From NCBI RefSeq assembly GCF_003130795.1, contig NZ_CP029354.1:496001-560000 (forward strand): 64,000 nt of DNA. The letters are read 5' to 3'. The notes under the pieces are model-generated. The model saw only the letters and a list, made by a program, of their open reading frames with translations. It did not search any database and had not been told where the DNA came from. Positions 1 through 9,216 of the stretch are shown piece by piece. How positions within the stretch are numbered: position 1 is the first letter of the stretch; every line of letters starts with the position of its first letter. Source of the DNA: Azospirillum thermophilum. Its GTDB lineage: Bacteria > Pseudomonadota > Alphaproteobacteria > Azospirillales > Azospirillaceae. Position numbers and translations under genes: made by a program.

Positions 1-179
1 TGTGAGGGGGTCGCCAGCCGGACGGAAACCTCCGGCACCCTTGTCGGTCCTATCGGCGCCGCCGACCGGGAGGATCGCGGCGCTGCCTCTGCTGAGGCGG
101 GTGGGCATGAAGCACGCTGTGCAGTTTCACCTTCCCGGAAGATGGGGCGGCGGGCGGCGGGCGAAAAGAGGGGGGCGGC

Positions 180-1433
180 TCAATTCGCCGCCGCGGCGGG
201 CCGCAGAGCGAAGCTCCGGCTATGCAGAAAATGCATGACTCCGCCGAGCACCAGCCCCCAGAACGCAGAGCCGATGCCGAAGAAGGACAGGCCCGACGCG
301 GTGACCAGCAGCGTCACCATGGCCGGTCCCCGCGCCTCCTCCTGCTGGACGGCGCCCATCAGCGCACCGCCGAAGGCGCCGATCAGGGCAAGGCCGGCGA
401 CCGCCTCGATCAGGACGGGGGGCGAGTGGATGACCAGCGTCGCCGTCACCCCGGCCAGCCCCGCCAGCAGCACGTAACCGACCCCCGCGGTGGCCGCCGC
501 CTGCCAGCGCCGCTCCGGCCGCGGATCGGCGTCGGCACCGGCGCACAGCGCCGCGGTGATGGCCGCCAGATTGATGGTCGGCGCGCCGAAGGGGGCGGCC
601 AGCGCCGACACCGCCCCGGTCAGCAGGAAGATGCCGCGCACCGGCGGCTCGTAGCCGTAGGTCGCCAGCACCGTCAGGCCGGGGATGTTCTGCGAGGCCA
701 TGGTGACGATGAACAGCGGCAGCGCGATGCCGACCACCGCCTCCCAGGTGAAGACGGGGGTGACGACCGCGAGGTCCGGCAGCGCCATGCCGGAGACGGC
801 CGCGCCGCCGCTGCCGTCCAGCGCCATGGCGGCGAGCGCCACCACGACCGCCGCCGGCACGGCGTAGAGCTTGGCGACGCGCCCGACCAGCACCCAGGTG
901 GCCAGCAGAAGAAGAAGCACCCCCGGCGCCTTGCCCATGGCGAGGAAGGGGGCGAGGCACAGCTTCATCAGGATGCCCGCCAGCATGGCGCTCGCCAGCG
1001 GCTTGGGGATCGCCATCACCCAGCGGCCGAGCGGGGTCCACAGCCCCGCCACCATGATCAGCAGCCCGACCAGGACGAAGGCGCCGACCGCCGCCGGGAA
1101 GCCCCCGGCGACCGGCCCGGTGGCGGCGAGCAGGGCGAGGCCCGGCGTCGTCCACACGATGCTGACCGGCATCCGCGTGCGCCAGGACAGCCAGAGCGCC
1201 GGCAGCCCCATCGCCACCCCCAGCGCCAGCAGCCCGGAGGCGAGCTGCCGCGGATCGGCCCCGACCCCGGCCAGCCCCTGCACCACCACGGCGACGGAGC
1301 TGGCATAGCCGACGAGGGCGGCGATCACGCCGGTGGACATCGCCTGGACCGACAGGCCGCCGGCCGGCGGCGCGGACGAGGGAGGGATGGAGCTGCTCAT
1401 GGGCGCGACCCTGCTGCGCGGGGTGATGGACAT
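180..1433 (-). CDS. benE: BenE-family benzoate/H+ symporter-like permease
   Basis: This 417-residue integral membrane protein belongs to the BenE family, which imports benzoate or related aromatic acids by proton symport across the inner membrane. The sequence is almost entirely hydrophobic helices, about twelve, with family-like stretches such as PGLALLAATGPVAGGFPAA near residue 95 and FGAPTINLAAITAALCAGADADP near residue 280, which is typical of BenE. Start ATG 1433 has a GAGGGTGG-like site upstream. An in-frame ATG at 1400 is an alternative. It is divergent from a GntR/FCD regulator, and a perfect palindrome lies between the two, so that regulator probably controls it. No benzoate catabolic genes are visible here, so the true substrate is unproven. 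Confidence 0.88.
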   Translation of the reverse strand: MSITPRSRVAPMSSSIPPSSAPPAGGLSVQAMSTGVIAALVGYASSVAVVVQGLAGVGADPRQLASGLLALGVAMGLPALWLSWRTRMPVSIVWTTPGLALLAATGPVAGGFPAAVGAFVLVGLLIMVAGLWTPLGRWVMAIPKPLASAMLAGILMKLCLAPFLAMGKAPGVLLLLLATWVLVGRVAKLYAVPAAVVVALAAMALDGSGGAAVSGMALPDLAVVTPVFTWEAVVGIALPLFIVTMASQNIPGLTVLATYGYEPPVRGIFLLTGAVSALAAPFGAPTINLAAITAALCAGADADPRPERRWQAAATAGVGYVLLAGLAGVTATLVIHSPPVLIEAVAGLALIGAFGGALMGAVQQEEARGPAMVTLLVTASGLSFFGIGSAFWGLVLGGVMHFLHSRSFALRPAAAAN

Positions 1434-1450
1434 TGTTCGTCCACCCTCTT

Positions 1451-1466
1451 ATATTGGATCCAATAT
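1451..1466. promoter_or_regulatory. Perfect 16-bp palindrome, probable GntR operator
   Basis: ATATTGGATCCAATAT is a perfect inverted repeat in the short gap between divergent benE and the gntR gene. GntR/FCD regulators commonly bind short AT-flanked palindromes of this kind. Its AT-rich ends stand out from the GC-rich surroundings. It lies about 18 bp upstream of the benE start and about 64 bp upstream of the chosen gntR start, so it could repress benE and autoregulate gntR. Binding is inferred. Confidence 0.7.
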
Positions 1467-1529
1467 CCGCGCAACCCTTCAGTGAACACCCCTGCCCAGG
1501 GAACACGTCCTGCAGCGAGGCCCTTTCCG

Positions 1530-2228
1530 GTGAAGCCAGCCGTGCCGACGACCAAGCCCTTCGACCTCGCCCCGGTGATCGAGCGGGTGCGCCCGCGCTT
1601 CCGCACGGCCACCGAGTTCGTCGAGGCGGTGCTGCGCGAGGCGATCCTCAACGGCACCATCCCGGCCGGCGCGCCGCTGCGGCAGGAGGATCTGGCCGCC
1701 CTGTTCGGCATGAGCCGGATGCCGGTCCGCGAGGCGCTGCGCCAGTTGGAGGCGCGGGCGCTGGTCGAGTTCCATCCCCACCGCGGCGCGGTGGCGGCGG
1801 AGATCTCGGCGGAGGATTCGGCCGACATCGGCGCCATCCGCGCGGCGCTGGAGCCGGCGGCGCTGCGCCTGTCCCTGCCCCATCTCGGCGCGGAGGATTT
1901 CGCGCTGGCCGGGGAGCTGCTGGCCGAGATGGACAGCGTCGACGATCCCGGCCGGCTGGGGGAGCTGAACCGCCGCTTCCACATGACGCTCTACGCGCGG
2001 GCGGACAAGCCGCGGCTGCTGGGGCTGGTGGAGCAGCATCTGGCGGCGGCGGACCGCTACCTGCGCTTCCAGTGCGGGGCGCTCGGCTACAACCCGCGCT
2101 CCCAGGACGACCACCGCACCCTGCTGGCCGCCTGCCGCGCCGGCGACGCCGACGCCGCCTGCGCCGCCGTGGTGCAGCACATCGAACGGGCCGGCGAACA
2201 GCTCACCGCCTTCCTGCGGGGGCGGTGA
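1530..2228 (+). CDS. GntR-family transcriptional regulator, FCD domain
   Basis: This cytoplasmic regulator of about 232 residues has an N-terminal winged helix (roughly residues 20-85, with FGMSRMPVREALRQLEAR as the recognition helix region) and a C-terminal all-helical FCD ligand-binding domain. FCD domains often bind a metal through histidines; here RRFHMTLY, DDHRTLLAA and VQHIERA supply candidates. I chose GTG 1530 because GCGAGG lies about 10 bases upstream. GTG 1482 is an in-frame alternative. It is divergent from benE and faces the palindrome at 1451-1466, so it likely senses the BenE substrate or a catabolite. The ligand cannot be read from the sequence. Confidence 0.88.
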   Translation: MKPAVPTTKPFDLAPVIERVRPRFRTATEFVEAVLREAILNGTIPAGAPLRQEDLAALFGMSRMPVREALRQLEARALVEFHPHRGAVAAEISAEDSADIGAIRAALEPAALRLSLPHLGAEDFALAGELLAEMDSVDDPGRLGELNRRFHMTLYARADKPRLLGLVEQHLAAADRYLRFQCGALGYNPRSQDDHRTLLAACRAGDADAACAAVVQHIERAGEQLTAFLRGR

Positions 2229-2243
2229 GGGGCGCCCCCCTCC

Positions 2244-4334
2244 TCAGGCCGGTCCGAACAGCCGGCCCAGCGCCTGGCTCAACTGCCGCGGGGTGACCGG
2301 CTTGTGGATGATGCCCAGGCCATGGGCGGCGGCGTCGCGTTCGCAGTCCGGGCCGGTCTCGCCGGTCAGGATGACGCCGGGGATCGCCTCCTCGTACAGG
2401 TCGCGGATGCGCGAGACGGCCTCGGTGCCGAAGCGGCCGTCGCGCAGGCGGTAGTCGGCCACCACGATGTCCGGGCGCTTGCTGGCCTTGCGCAGCCCGT
2501 CCAGCGCCCGGTCGGTGGAGCCGGCGACCAGTACCTCGTAGCCCCACTCCTTGAAGATGGTCTCCAGCCCCAGCAGCACGATGGCGTCGTCGTCCACCAG
2601 CACGGCGAAGCGGCCGACGCCGGGCGCCTGGGCGGCGGCGGCGGGCTCGGCGCGGGCCGGGCGCTCGCCCAGCGGCAGCTCGATGCCGAAGCAGGCGCCG
2701 CGGCCGACGGCCGAGCGCACCTCCACCGGATGGTCGAGCAGGCCGGACAGCCGCTTGACGATCGCGAGCCCGAGGCCGAGGCCGCGGTTGCGGTCGCGTT
2801 CCTGGTTGCCGACCTGATGGAACTCCTCCCAGATGCGGTCGAGATGGTCGGGCGGGATGCCGATGCCGGTGTCGCGCACCTCGATGCGCAACCGCCCGCC
2901 GGCAGAGTGCCCGCCGGAAGACCCCTCGGCAATGCACCGGGCCTCCACCTCGATGCGGCCGGCCTCGGTGTAGCGCAGCGCGTTCTCGATCAGGTTGCGC
3001 ACCATGCGCGTCAGCAGGGTGCGGTCGCTGCGCACCGACACCGGCGGGCAGGAGACGAGCAGCAGAAGGCCCTTGGCCGCGGCGACCGGCTGGTAGGCGG
3101 CGGCGATGTGCTCCATCAGCGGGCGGATCGGGAAATCCTCGATCACCGGTTCGACGATGTCGGCGTCCAGCCGCGAGATGTCGAGCAGGCTGTCCAGCAG
3201 GTCCTTCAGCGCGTCGAGGCCGCGGCCGAGATGGGTCAGCGCGTTGTGCCCGCGCGGCCCGATCACGTGCGGCTTCAGCACGTCGACGAACAGCAGCAGC
3301 GATTGCAGCGGCTGGCGCAGGTCGTGGCTGGCCGCGGCGAGGAATTTCGACTTGGCGAGGTTGGCGCGCTCCGCCTCCTCCTTGGCGCGCAGCAGGGCCT
3401 GCTGGGCGGTGCGCCGCTCGGTGACGTCGCGGAAGTAGACGGCGAGGCCGGTGCCGCCGGGGCCGCTGGGATGGATGCGCGCCTCGATCCACTGCTGCAG
3501 GATGGGCGACAGCGTCTCCACCGTCACCGGCCGGCGCTCGCGCGCCGCGGTCAGGTGGGCCTCGAAGGCCTCGCTGCCGACGATCTGGGGGAAAATCTCC
3601 GGATAGATGCGGCCCAGCAGATCCTCGCGCCGCCTGCCCCACAGCTCTTCCGCCTTGTGGTTGACGTAGGTGAAGCGGAACTCGTGGTCCACCGCGTAGA
3701 AGGCGTCGCTGGTGCTCTCCAGGATCTCCACCGTGCGGGCGTGCGAGGCGCGCGCCGCCTCCTCGCTCTCGCGCTCGCGGCTGAGGTCGCGCAGGATGCA
3801 GAGGAAGCCTTCCATGTCCTCGTCGCGCAGCGGCACCAGCGTGGCGGCGCCCCAGAACCGGCTGCCGTCGCGGCGCTGGTACCAGCGTTCCTCCCGGCAG
3901 TGGCCGGCGGCGAGCGCCGCCTCGACCGCGCGGGCAGGCCGGCCGGCGGCGCGGTCCTCGGGCGGGTAGATGACCTCCAGGTGCAGGCCGCGGATGGCCT
4001 CGGCCTCCCAGCCCAGGATGCGGCCGGCGCCGGGGTTCCAACTCGTCAGCCGGCCCTGGCGGTCGACGGTCAGGATGGCATGGTCGGTCGCGCTGTTGAA
4101 CACCGCGCGCAGCCGGCGCTCGCTCTCGGCAAGGGCGCGGCGGCTCTCCTCCAGGTCGCCGTTGACGGCGCGCAGGTCGTCGTTCAGCGCCCTGACGGTC
4201 AGCCCGTCGTCCTCCCGTTCCGCCAGCGTCGCCCGCAGCGCCGCGTTCTCGGCCTCCAGCGCCTCTATCCTCTGCAGAAGGGCGGCCGTTCCGGCGGCTG
4301 TCTGTGGATCGGACGTCTTCTGCGGGTCGGTCAT
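2244..4334 (-). CDS. PAS-PAS hybrid sensor histidine kinase with C-terminal receiver
   Basis: This is a 696-residue soluble hybrid kinase with no membrane segment. In order it has a coiled coil (about 20-75), two PAS domains (about 75-190 and 205-315), a HisKA dimerisation domain with phospho-acceptor His in AAASHDLRQPLQ, a HATPase with DTGIGIPPDHL and GLGLGLAIV boxes, and a receiver domain whose acceptor Asp is in VVADYRLRDG. This is the NahK-like type of hybrid kinase common in alphaproteobacteria. The kinase and receiver parts closely resemble those of the kinase at 26793-29410, indicating paralogues. It converges on gntR with a 15-bp gap and has no adjacent response regulator, so its partner is unknown. 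Confidence 0.93.
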   Translation of the reverse strand: MTDPQKTSDPQTAAGTAALLQRIEALEAENAALRATLAEREDDGLTVRALNDDLRAVNGDLEESRRALAESERRLRAVFNSATDHAILTVDRQGRLTSWNPGAGRILGWEAEAIRGLHLEVIYPPEDRAAGRPARAVEAALAAGHCREERWYQRRDGSRFWGAATLVPLRDEDMEGFLCILRDLSRERESEEAARASHARTVEILESTSDAFYAVDHEFRFTYVNHKAEELWGRRREDLLGRIYPEIFPQIVGSEAFEAHLTAARERRPVTVETLSPILQQWIEARIHPSGPGGTGLAVYFRDVTERRTAQQALLRAKEEAERANLAKSKFLAAASHDLRQPLQSLLLFVDVLKPHVIGPRGHNALTHLGRGLDALKDLLDSLLDISRLDADIVEPVIEDFPIRPLMEHIAAAYQPVAAAKGLLLLVSCPPVSVRSDRTLLTRMVRNLIENALRYTEAGRIEVEARCIAEGSSGGHSAGGRLRIEVRDTGIGIPPDHLDRIWEEFHQVGNQERDRNRGLGLGLAIVKRLSGLLDHPVEVRSAVGRGACFGIELPLGERPARAEPAAAAQAPGVGRFAVLVDDDAIVLLGLETIFKEWGYEVLVAGSTDRALDGLRKASKRPDIVVADYRLRDGRFGTEAVSRIRDLYEEAIPGVILTGETGPDCERDAAAHGLGIIHKPVTPRQLSQALGRLFGPA

Positions 4335-4530
4335 CGGTGGTGGCGGGAAAGAGGGCGGCCTTTAACACTGCACAACCAATGGGCGTCGTGTAAACCGGCC
4401 CAAAGGTGCAGGATCGTCCGGTTTCTCCCCTCCCGGCTGCACGAAAGACATCCATAAGTATGACCATGGCGGTAGTCGCCGCCCGTCGAAAGTGCATTGA
4501 CCCGGCAGCGGGGCCGTGGATGCTGTCCCG

Positions 4531-5745
4531 ATGACCGCGCCGCCCGCCCCCCGCTTTCCCCTGTGGCTGTTCCTGCTGTGCGCCAGCCGGTTCGGCGCCT
4601 CGCTCGCCTTCATGATGTATGCCGGCGCGCTCGCCCCGGTGATGCGGGCGTGGGAGCTGTCGGCCGGGCAGGCGGGATCGGTGCAGACCGCCTTCAACCT
4701 CGCCTACGCGCTGTCGCTGGTTCTGTCCTCCTGGCTGGCCGACACGGCGGGGGCGAAGCGGGTGTTCCTGTGGTCGGGCTGGCTGACCGGGGCGGCGGGC
4801 ATCGCCTTCGCGCTGTTCGCCCGCTCCTACGGCAGCGGGCTGGCGCTGTTCGCCCTGCTGGGGCTGGCGCAGGGCGGCACCTACGGCACGGCGATCATGC
4901 TGGTGGCGCAGGGGGTGCCGCCGGCCCGGCGCGGCGCGGCGGTGGGCTGGCTGCTGGCCGCCGGCTCGCTCGGCTATTTCGCCTCCATCGCGCTGGCCGC
5001 CGGCCTGGGGGAGGCGCTGGGCTACCGGGCCGCCTTCCTCGCCTGTGCCGCCGGCCCGGTGGCGGCGGCGCTGGCGGCGAGCGTCGCGCTGCGCGGCCGC
5101 CCCAACCTGACGAGCTTGCGCAGCCCGCGCGGCCGGGGCGCCTCGCTGCGCGTCCTCGCCGACCGCCGCTCCGCCCTGCTGACCGCCGGCTACACCGCCC
5201 ATTGCTGGGAGCTGCTGGGCATGTGGGCCTGGCTGCCCGCCTTCCTCGGCATGGCGCTGGCGGGGAGCGGCGCGGCCGTCCAGGGGTTGTGGATCGCCGC
5301 CGCCATCCACCTGTCCGGCTGCCTCTCCTCCTTCACCATGGGGCGGGCGTCGGACCGGCTGGGGCGGCGGGCGGTGCTGGCCGCCATGGGGTTGCTGGGG
5401 GCCGCCTGCTCCTTCACCATCGGCTGGACGCTGGGCGGACCGATCGGGCTGGTGCTGGCGCTGGGCGCCCTCTACGGCTTCTCGGCACTGGGCGATTCGC
5501 CGGTGCTGTCCACCGCGATGACGGAATCGGTGGAGCCCGGCAGCCTGGGGGCGGCGCTGGCGGTGCGCTCCATCCTCGGCTTCGGGGCCGGCGGGCTGGC
5601 GCCGCTCGCGGTCGGGCTGGTGCTCGACGCGGCGGGGCGGGACGCCGCCGGCTGGGGCTGGAGCTTCGCCCTGCTCGGCGTCGGCGGAGCGCTGGCGACG
5701 CTTGCGGCGCTGCTGCTGCCGGCCGACCGCCCGAAGCCCGGGTGA
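4531..5745 (+). CDS. MFS transporter
   Basis: This inner-membrane protein of about 404 residues has twelve predicted helices and major facilitator features: a SWLADTAGAKRVFL loop after helix 2 (the GxLaDrxGrkr-type motif A) and a second such loop, GRASDRLGRRAVL, at the start of the C-terminal half. It resembles the CynX/NimT-like and general MFS_1 type, and the substrate is not evident. I take ATG 4531 as start; GTG 4516 in the same frame is possible and neither has a strong ribosome site. It is divergent from the hybrid kinase, with 196 bp between the starts, and convergent with the small membrane protein downstream. Confidence 0.85.
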   Translation: MTAPPAPRFPLWLFLLCASRFGASLAFMMYAGALAPVMRAWELSAGQAGSVQTAFNLAYALSLVLSSWLADTAGAKRVFLWSGWLTGAAGIAFALFARSYGSGLALFALLGLAQGGTYGTAIMLVAQGVPPARRGAAVGWLLAAGSLGYFASIALAAGLGEALGYRAAFLACAAGPVAAALAASVALRGRPNLTSLRSPRGRGASLRVLADRRSALLTAGYTAHCWELLGMWAWLPAFLGMALAGSGAAVQGLWIAAAIHLSGCLSSFTMGRASDRLGRRAVLAAMGLLGAACSFTIGWTLGGPIGLVLALGALYGFSALGDSPVLSTAMTESVEPGSLGAALAVRSILGFGAGGLAPLAVGLVLDAAGRDAAGWGWSFALLGVGGALATLAALLLPADRPKPG

Positions 5746-5754
5746 CGCGCCCGG

Positions 5755-6009
5755 TCAGTCGGCGCCCAGCAGCCGGTCCGGATCCGCCAGGGCTGCCGAA
5801 CGAGAGGCCGAACGAGAGGCCGAACCAGCGGCCGGCCGCGGCGCCGGCAGGTCGCTCAGCATCGCCTCCAGCGGCAGCTCCTTCGGCGCATCGCTGCCCG
5901 GCACCGGCCGGTGGGCGTCGATCACCGCCAGCAGGGTCAGCAGGGCCAGCAGCAGGGCGACGGACTCCAGCCAGGGGAATGGCTGCGGGGCGGAGCCGGT
6001 CCTCAACAT
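5755..6009 (-). CDS. Small single-pass membrane protein, unknown function
   Basis: This predicted protein of about 84 residues is not one I recognise. It has one hydrophobic segment, WLESVALLLALLTLLAVID, near residues 13-31, then a Pro/Ala/Ser-rich tail containing an ASRSASRSA repeat. I chose ATG 6009 because CAGGAGGTT sits about 6 bases upstream, a near-perfect ribosome site. A longer in-frame start at 6069 lacks one. The strong ribosome site is the main argument that it is real. It lies between the convergent MFS gene and the EAL-domain gene and might be a small inner-membrane accessory protein. Confidence 0.55.
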   Translation of the reverse strand: MLRTGSAPQPFPWLESVALLLALLTLLAVIDAHRPVPGSDAPKELPLEAMLSDLPAPRPAAGSASRSASRSAALADPDRLLGAD

Positions 6010-6149
6010 CGCGGGAACCTCCTGTGGCGGGGCGGCGGCGGTCGCCTCTGCCCATCGGCGTGTGCCCACCAGCTTGCCTGCCGCGGCAAAGCGTCACAAG
6101 CTGGATTCGCCGCAGCCTGCCTTCGCCTCCCGCGAAGGCTGCGCCCGCT

Positions 6150-7796
6150 TCAGGCCGGGCGCCGGCCGTCCTGGGCGGCGCGGCGCCGGGCGACGGCCGC
6201 CGCCGGGTTCGGCGGCTGGTAGTCCGGCGCGTCGGCCGGCCGGCCGAAGAAATAGCCCTGCGCCAGCTCGAACCCCCAGGCGGCGAGCTGGGCCGCCTGG
6301 TCGCCGGTCTCCACCATCTCGGCGATCACCTGGACGCGCACCTCGCGGCACAGCCCGACCATCGCCCGCAGGATGGCGTCGTCGCGCGGGCTGCCGCCCA
6401 GCCGCTTCACGTAGCTGCCGTCGATCTTCACGAAATCGACCGGCAGCGCCTGGATATAGGGGAAGGACGCCGCCCCCGCCCCGAAATCGTCGAGGCAGAT
6501 GCGGTGCCCGGACCGGCGGAACTCCTCCAGGATGCGGGCGGCGCGCGGCAGGTCGGACAGGCCCGTGGATTCCGTGATCTCCACCAGCAGGCGCGAGCGC
6601 AGCGTCGGGTCGCGCGCCACCAGCCGCTGGAAGGAAGCGACGAACAGGTCGCTGCCCAGCGAGGCGGCCGACATGTTGACGGCGATCTGCAGGGACGGGT
6701 CGCCGCGGGCGGCGGCCAGCAGCTCCAGCGCCTTCTCGCAGACCAGCAGGTCGACGTCGTGGACGATGCCGAGCTGCTCGGCGAAGGCGATGGTCGGGCC
6801 GGGCGCGCCGCCGGGAAAGCGGGCCAGCGCCTCGTAATGGTGCAGGCCGCGCGTGGCGAGCGAGACGATCGGCTGGAACTGCAGCCGCAGCCGGTCGTCC
6901 GACAGGGTGCTGCGCAGCGTCGTCACCCGCGACACCGTCTGGTCCACCAGCATCCTCACCGCGTCATGCATGGTGGCGACGTCGAAGGAGACCGCGTCCT
7001 CGGCGAAGCTCTTCACCGTGAACATCAGGACGCGGCCGGCATCCTCCGCGCTCAGCCCCGGCGGCTCCATGTCCAGCGTCAGGTTGTCGGCCCGCAGCCG
7101 CGGCCCCTGCGGGTCGAGCTGCGCGCCCGACGCCGTGATCTCCGCCGCCAGCGTCGCGCCGTTGACCCCGGCGCCGTGGACCACCCCGAACCGGTCCTCG
7201 CCCAGCCGGGTCGCCATGGTGTCGTCGGTGGCGTGCAGGCGCAGCAGCGCCCCGACCTCCGCCAGAAGCCGCATCGTCAGGTCGGGGCCGAGCCGCGACT
7301 TCACCTCGCCGAAATCGGCGATCTTGAGCAGGGTGAGCTTCGGCGCGCCCATCTGCACGTCCAGCCCGAACCGCTCGCCGAGCTTCATCTGGAAGGTCTC
7401 GGCGTCCAGCAGCCCGGTCTCCTGGTCGCGCGCCAGCATGGAGGCCGGCACCGCGCTGCCGGCGCGGGTCAGGGTCAGCTGCACGTTGGGCGAGCGGCCG
7501 AGCCGGTAGCCGGACAGCATGGCCCGCACCCCGGTCAGCCCGCTGTGCAGCGTGACCGCCCGCGGCTCCAGCCGCATGTTGGCCCCGATGGTGTGCAGCA
7601 GGCGGCGCACCAGCCCGCGGTCGCACGGCGCGATCAGCATGTCGAGCGACTGGCCCAGCACCTCCTCCTCGCGCAGGCCGAGCAGGCTGTGCAGCGCCCC
7701 GGCGGCGAAGCCGATCATGCCGCGCCCGTCCACCTCGACCAACACGTCCGCGTTGGCGAAGGCAAAGCCGAGGAAGCGGGCGACGTCCGTCGTCAT
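6150..7796 (-). CDS. PAS / degenerate GGDEF / EAL cyclic-di-GMP phosphodiesterase
   Basis: This protein of about 548 residues has a PAS-like N-terminus (about 1-110), a GGDEF-like domain (about 125-270) whose signature has decayed to GEDRF, and a C-terminal EAL domain (about 290-530). The EAL catalytic set is largely intact: EALAR, VNMSA, EITES, DDFGAG, KIDGSYVK and QGYFFGRP. The loop that normally reads AEGVE is AEMVET, keeping the Glu but losing the Gly. The expected activity is hydrolysis of cyclic-di-GMP, with the GGDEF part perhaps a GTP sensor (family knowledge). No membrane segment is seen. Start ATG 7796 lacks a clear ribosome site, and GTG 7808 is possible. Confidence 0.88.
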   Translation of the reverse strand: MTTDVARFLGFAFANADVLVEVDGRGMIGFAAGALHSLLGLREEEVLGQSLDMLIAPCDRGLVRRLLHTIGANMRLEPRAVTLHSGLTGVRAMLSGYRLGRSPNVQLTLTRAGSAVPASMLARDQETGLLDAETFQMKLGERFGLDVQMGAPKLTLLKIADFGEVKSRLGPDLTMRLLAEVGALLRLHATDDTMATRLGEDRFGVVHGAGVNGATLAAEITASGAQLDPQGPRLRADNLTLDMEPPGLSAEDAGRVLMFTVKSFAEDAVSFDVATMHDAVRMLVDQTVSRVTTLRSTLSDDRLRLQFQPIVSLATRGLHHYEALARFPGGAPGPTIAFAEQLGIVHDVDLLVCEKALELLAAARGDPSLQIAVNMSAASLGSDLFVASFQRLVARDPTLRSRLLVEITESTGLSDLPRAARILEEFRRSGHRICLDDFGAGAASFPYIQALPVDFVKIDGSYVKRLGGSPRDDAILRAMVGLCREVRVQVIAEMVETGDQAAQLAAWGFELAQGYFFGRPADAPDYQPPNPAAAVARRRAAQDGRRPA

Positions 7797-8146
7797 AAGG
7801 GTGGGCACCGGGGCGGGCGGAGAGCGAAAGCGCCCCCACTCTCGGGCGGCAAAGGTTAACGAAACATTACCCGTAGGGTTTCTATCCACAAATTCGTAGT
7901 AGTGGCCGATCGCCCAGGCTGTCCGGACGAGGACTGCACGGGGGAAATTCTGCGGTTCGACTGCCGGCGACTGCGGCGAACCGGCGCAGGAGGGCAACTC
8001 CACTCGCCGCGGACGGTGCAAGGACGAACGGGAGAGGAACAGGCGGGGCGCATGGCCGGAAGGGGAGAGACTCGGGAGGGCACGCCTGCCGGCGTCCGTC
8101 CCTGTCCCCTCCCCCGCCCGCCGGGCGGCGCCGGATCTCCGGATCG
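7797..8146. other. Gene-free gap with candidate promoter for the EAL gene
   Basis: I find no convincing gene here. On the minus strand TTGTGG (7891-7886) and TAATGT (7869-7864), 16 bases apart, form a possible sigma-70-like promoter about 70 bases upstream of the EAL gene, inside a locally AT-richer patch (7850-7900). The remainder is GC-rich and lies upstream of the EAL gene and downstream of the acuI-like gene. Confidence 0.35.
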
Positions 8147-9135
8147 TCAGATCTTCAGCACCACGCGGCCGCGGATCCGGCCGGCCAGGATCTTCGCGGC
8201 GAGGTCGGGCAGCGCCTCGAAGGGCTGCACCTCGTACATCGCCGCGAGCGTCCGCGGGTCGAGGTCGCGGGCCAGCCGCTCCCACGCGGCGGTGCGGCGT
8301 CCGGCCGGCGCCATGACGGAATCGATGCCGATCAGCGTGACGCTGCGCAGGATGTGCGGCAGCACGGTGCCCGGCAGGTCCGACGAGCCCGCCAGTCCGC
8401 AGGCGGCGATGGCGCCGCCCCAGACGGTCTGCGACAGGGCGTTGACCAGCGTGAGGCCGCCGACCGAATCCACGCCGCCGGCCCAGCGTTCCTTCTGCAG
8501 CGGCGGCCCCTTCTCCAGCAGGGCGGCTCGGTCGATGAAGCCGGTGGCGCCGAGGCCGCGGAGATACTCGTGGGTCTCCGGCCGCCCGGTCGAGGCGGTG
8601 ACCGGATAGCCCGCCCTGGCCAGCAGGGCGACGGCGACCGATCCGACGCCGCCGGCCGCCCCGGTGACCAGCACCTCCTTGCCGCCGGGGGCGATGGTCC
8701 CCCATTTCACCAGCGCCTCGACGCAGAGCGACGCGGTATAGCCGGCGGTGCCGATGCCCATGGCCTGCTCCAGCGAGAAGGCGTCGGGCAGCCGGGTCAG
8801 CCATTCCGGCTTCACCCGCTGGAAGCGGCCGTAGCCACCCCACTGCGTCTCCGACAGGCCCCAGCCGTTGACCACCACCCGGTCGCCGGGCTTCCAGTCG
8901 GGGAGCGGGACTCGACCACGGTGCCGGACAGGTCGATGCCGGCGACCATCGGCAGCTTGCGGGCGATCCGGCCCTTGCCGGTGACCGCCAGCCCGTCCTT
9001 GTAGTTGACGGTGGAATAGGCGACCTCGACCAGCACGTCATGGTCCGGCAGATCGGCGAGCGTCAGGCTCCTGAAGCCGCCCTTGGGCTTGCCGTCGACG
9101 TCCTCGATCACGAATGCGGTGAAGCTCTCGGTCAT
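8147..9135 (-). pseudogene. acuI: Acrylyl-CoA reductase (AcuI/YhdH type), frame broken by one base
   Basis: The medium-chain dehydrogenase AcuI/YhdH reduces acryloyl-CoA to propionyl-CoA with NADPH. Read in two frames, the gene gives a full-length product of about 329 residues: an N-terminal part (MTESFTAFVIEDVDGKPKGG, then VAYSTVNYKDGLAVTGKG and AGIDLSGTVVESRSP) from 9135, and a C-terminal part from VVVNGWGLSETQWGGYG with the cofactor motif TGAAGGVGSVAVALL. The frame changes at the GGGG run at 8900-8903. Five bases there would restore SRSPDWKPGDRVVVNG, exactly the expected join. Both halves are otherwise intact and conserved, so a sequencing error is as likely as a real lesion. AcuI helps remove toxic acryloyl-CoA. 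Confidence 0.85.
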
Positions 9136-9216
9136 GGCGCTTGCCTTCTTCAGTGCCCGTTGGTTCCGTGCCCGCCGGCGCGAGGGGAAAACGCTAGGAC
9201 CGCGCGCCGCCGCCTG

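Noticed and set aside
2203..5310. A 1,035-codon minus-strand open frame
   Set aside because: It is a shadow of the hybrid kinase in high-GC DNA; the kinase frame has all conserved domains.
7902..8609. Plus-strand 235-codon frame
   Set aside because: It spans the gene-free gap and runs antisense to the acuI-like gene; no domain or ribosome site.
8147..9135. Two separate genes, or programmed frameshifting, in the acuI-like locus
   Set aside because: The two halves join to one known family at a homopolymer; there is no slippery heptamer or internal ribosome site, and three other loci show the same one-base loss.
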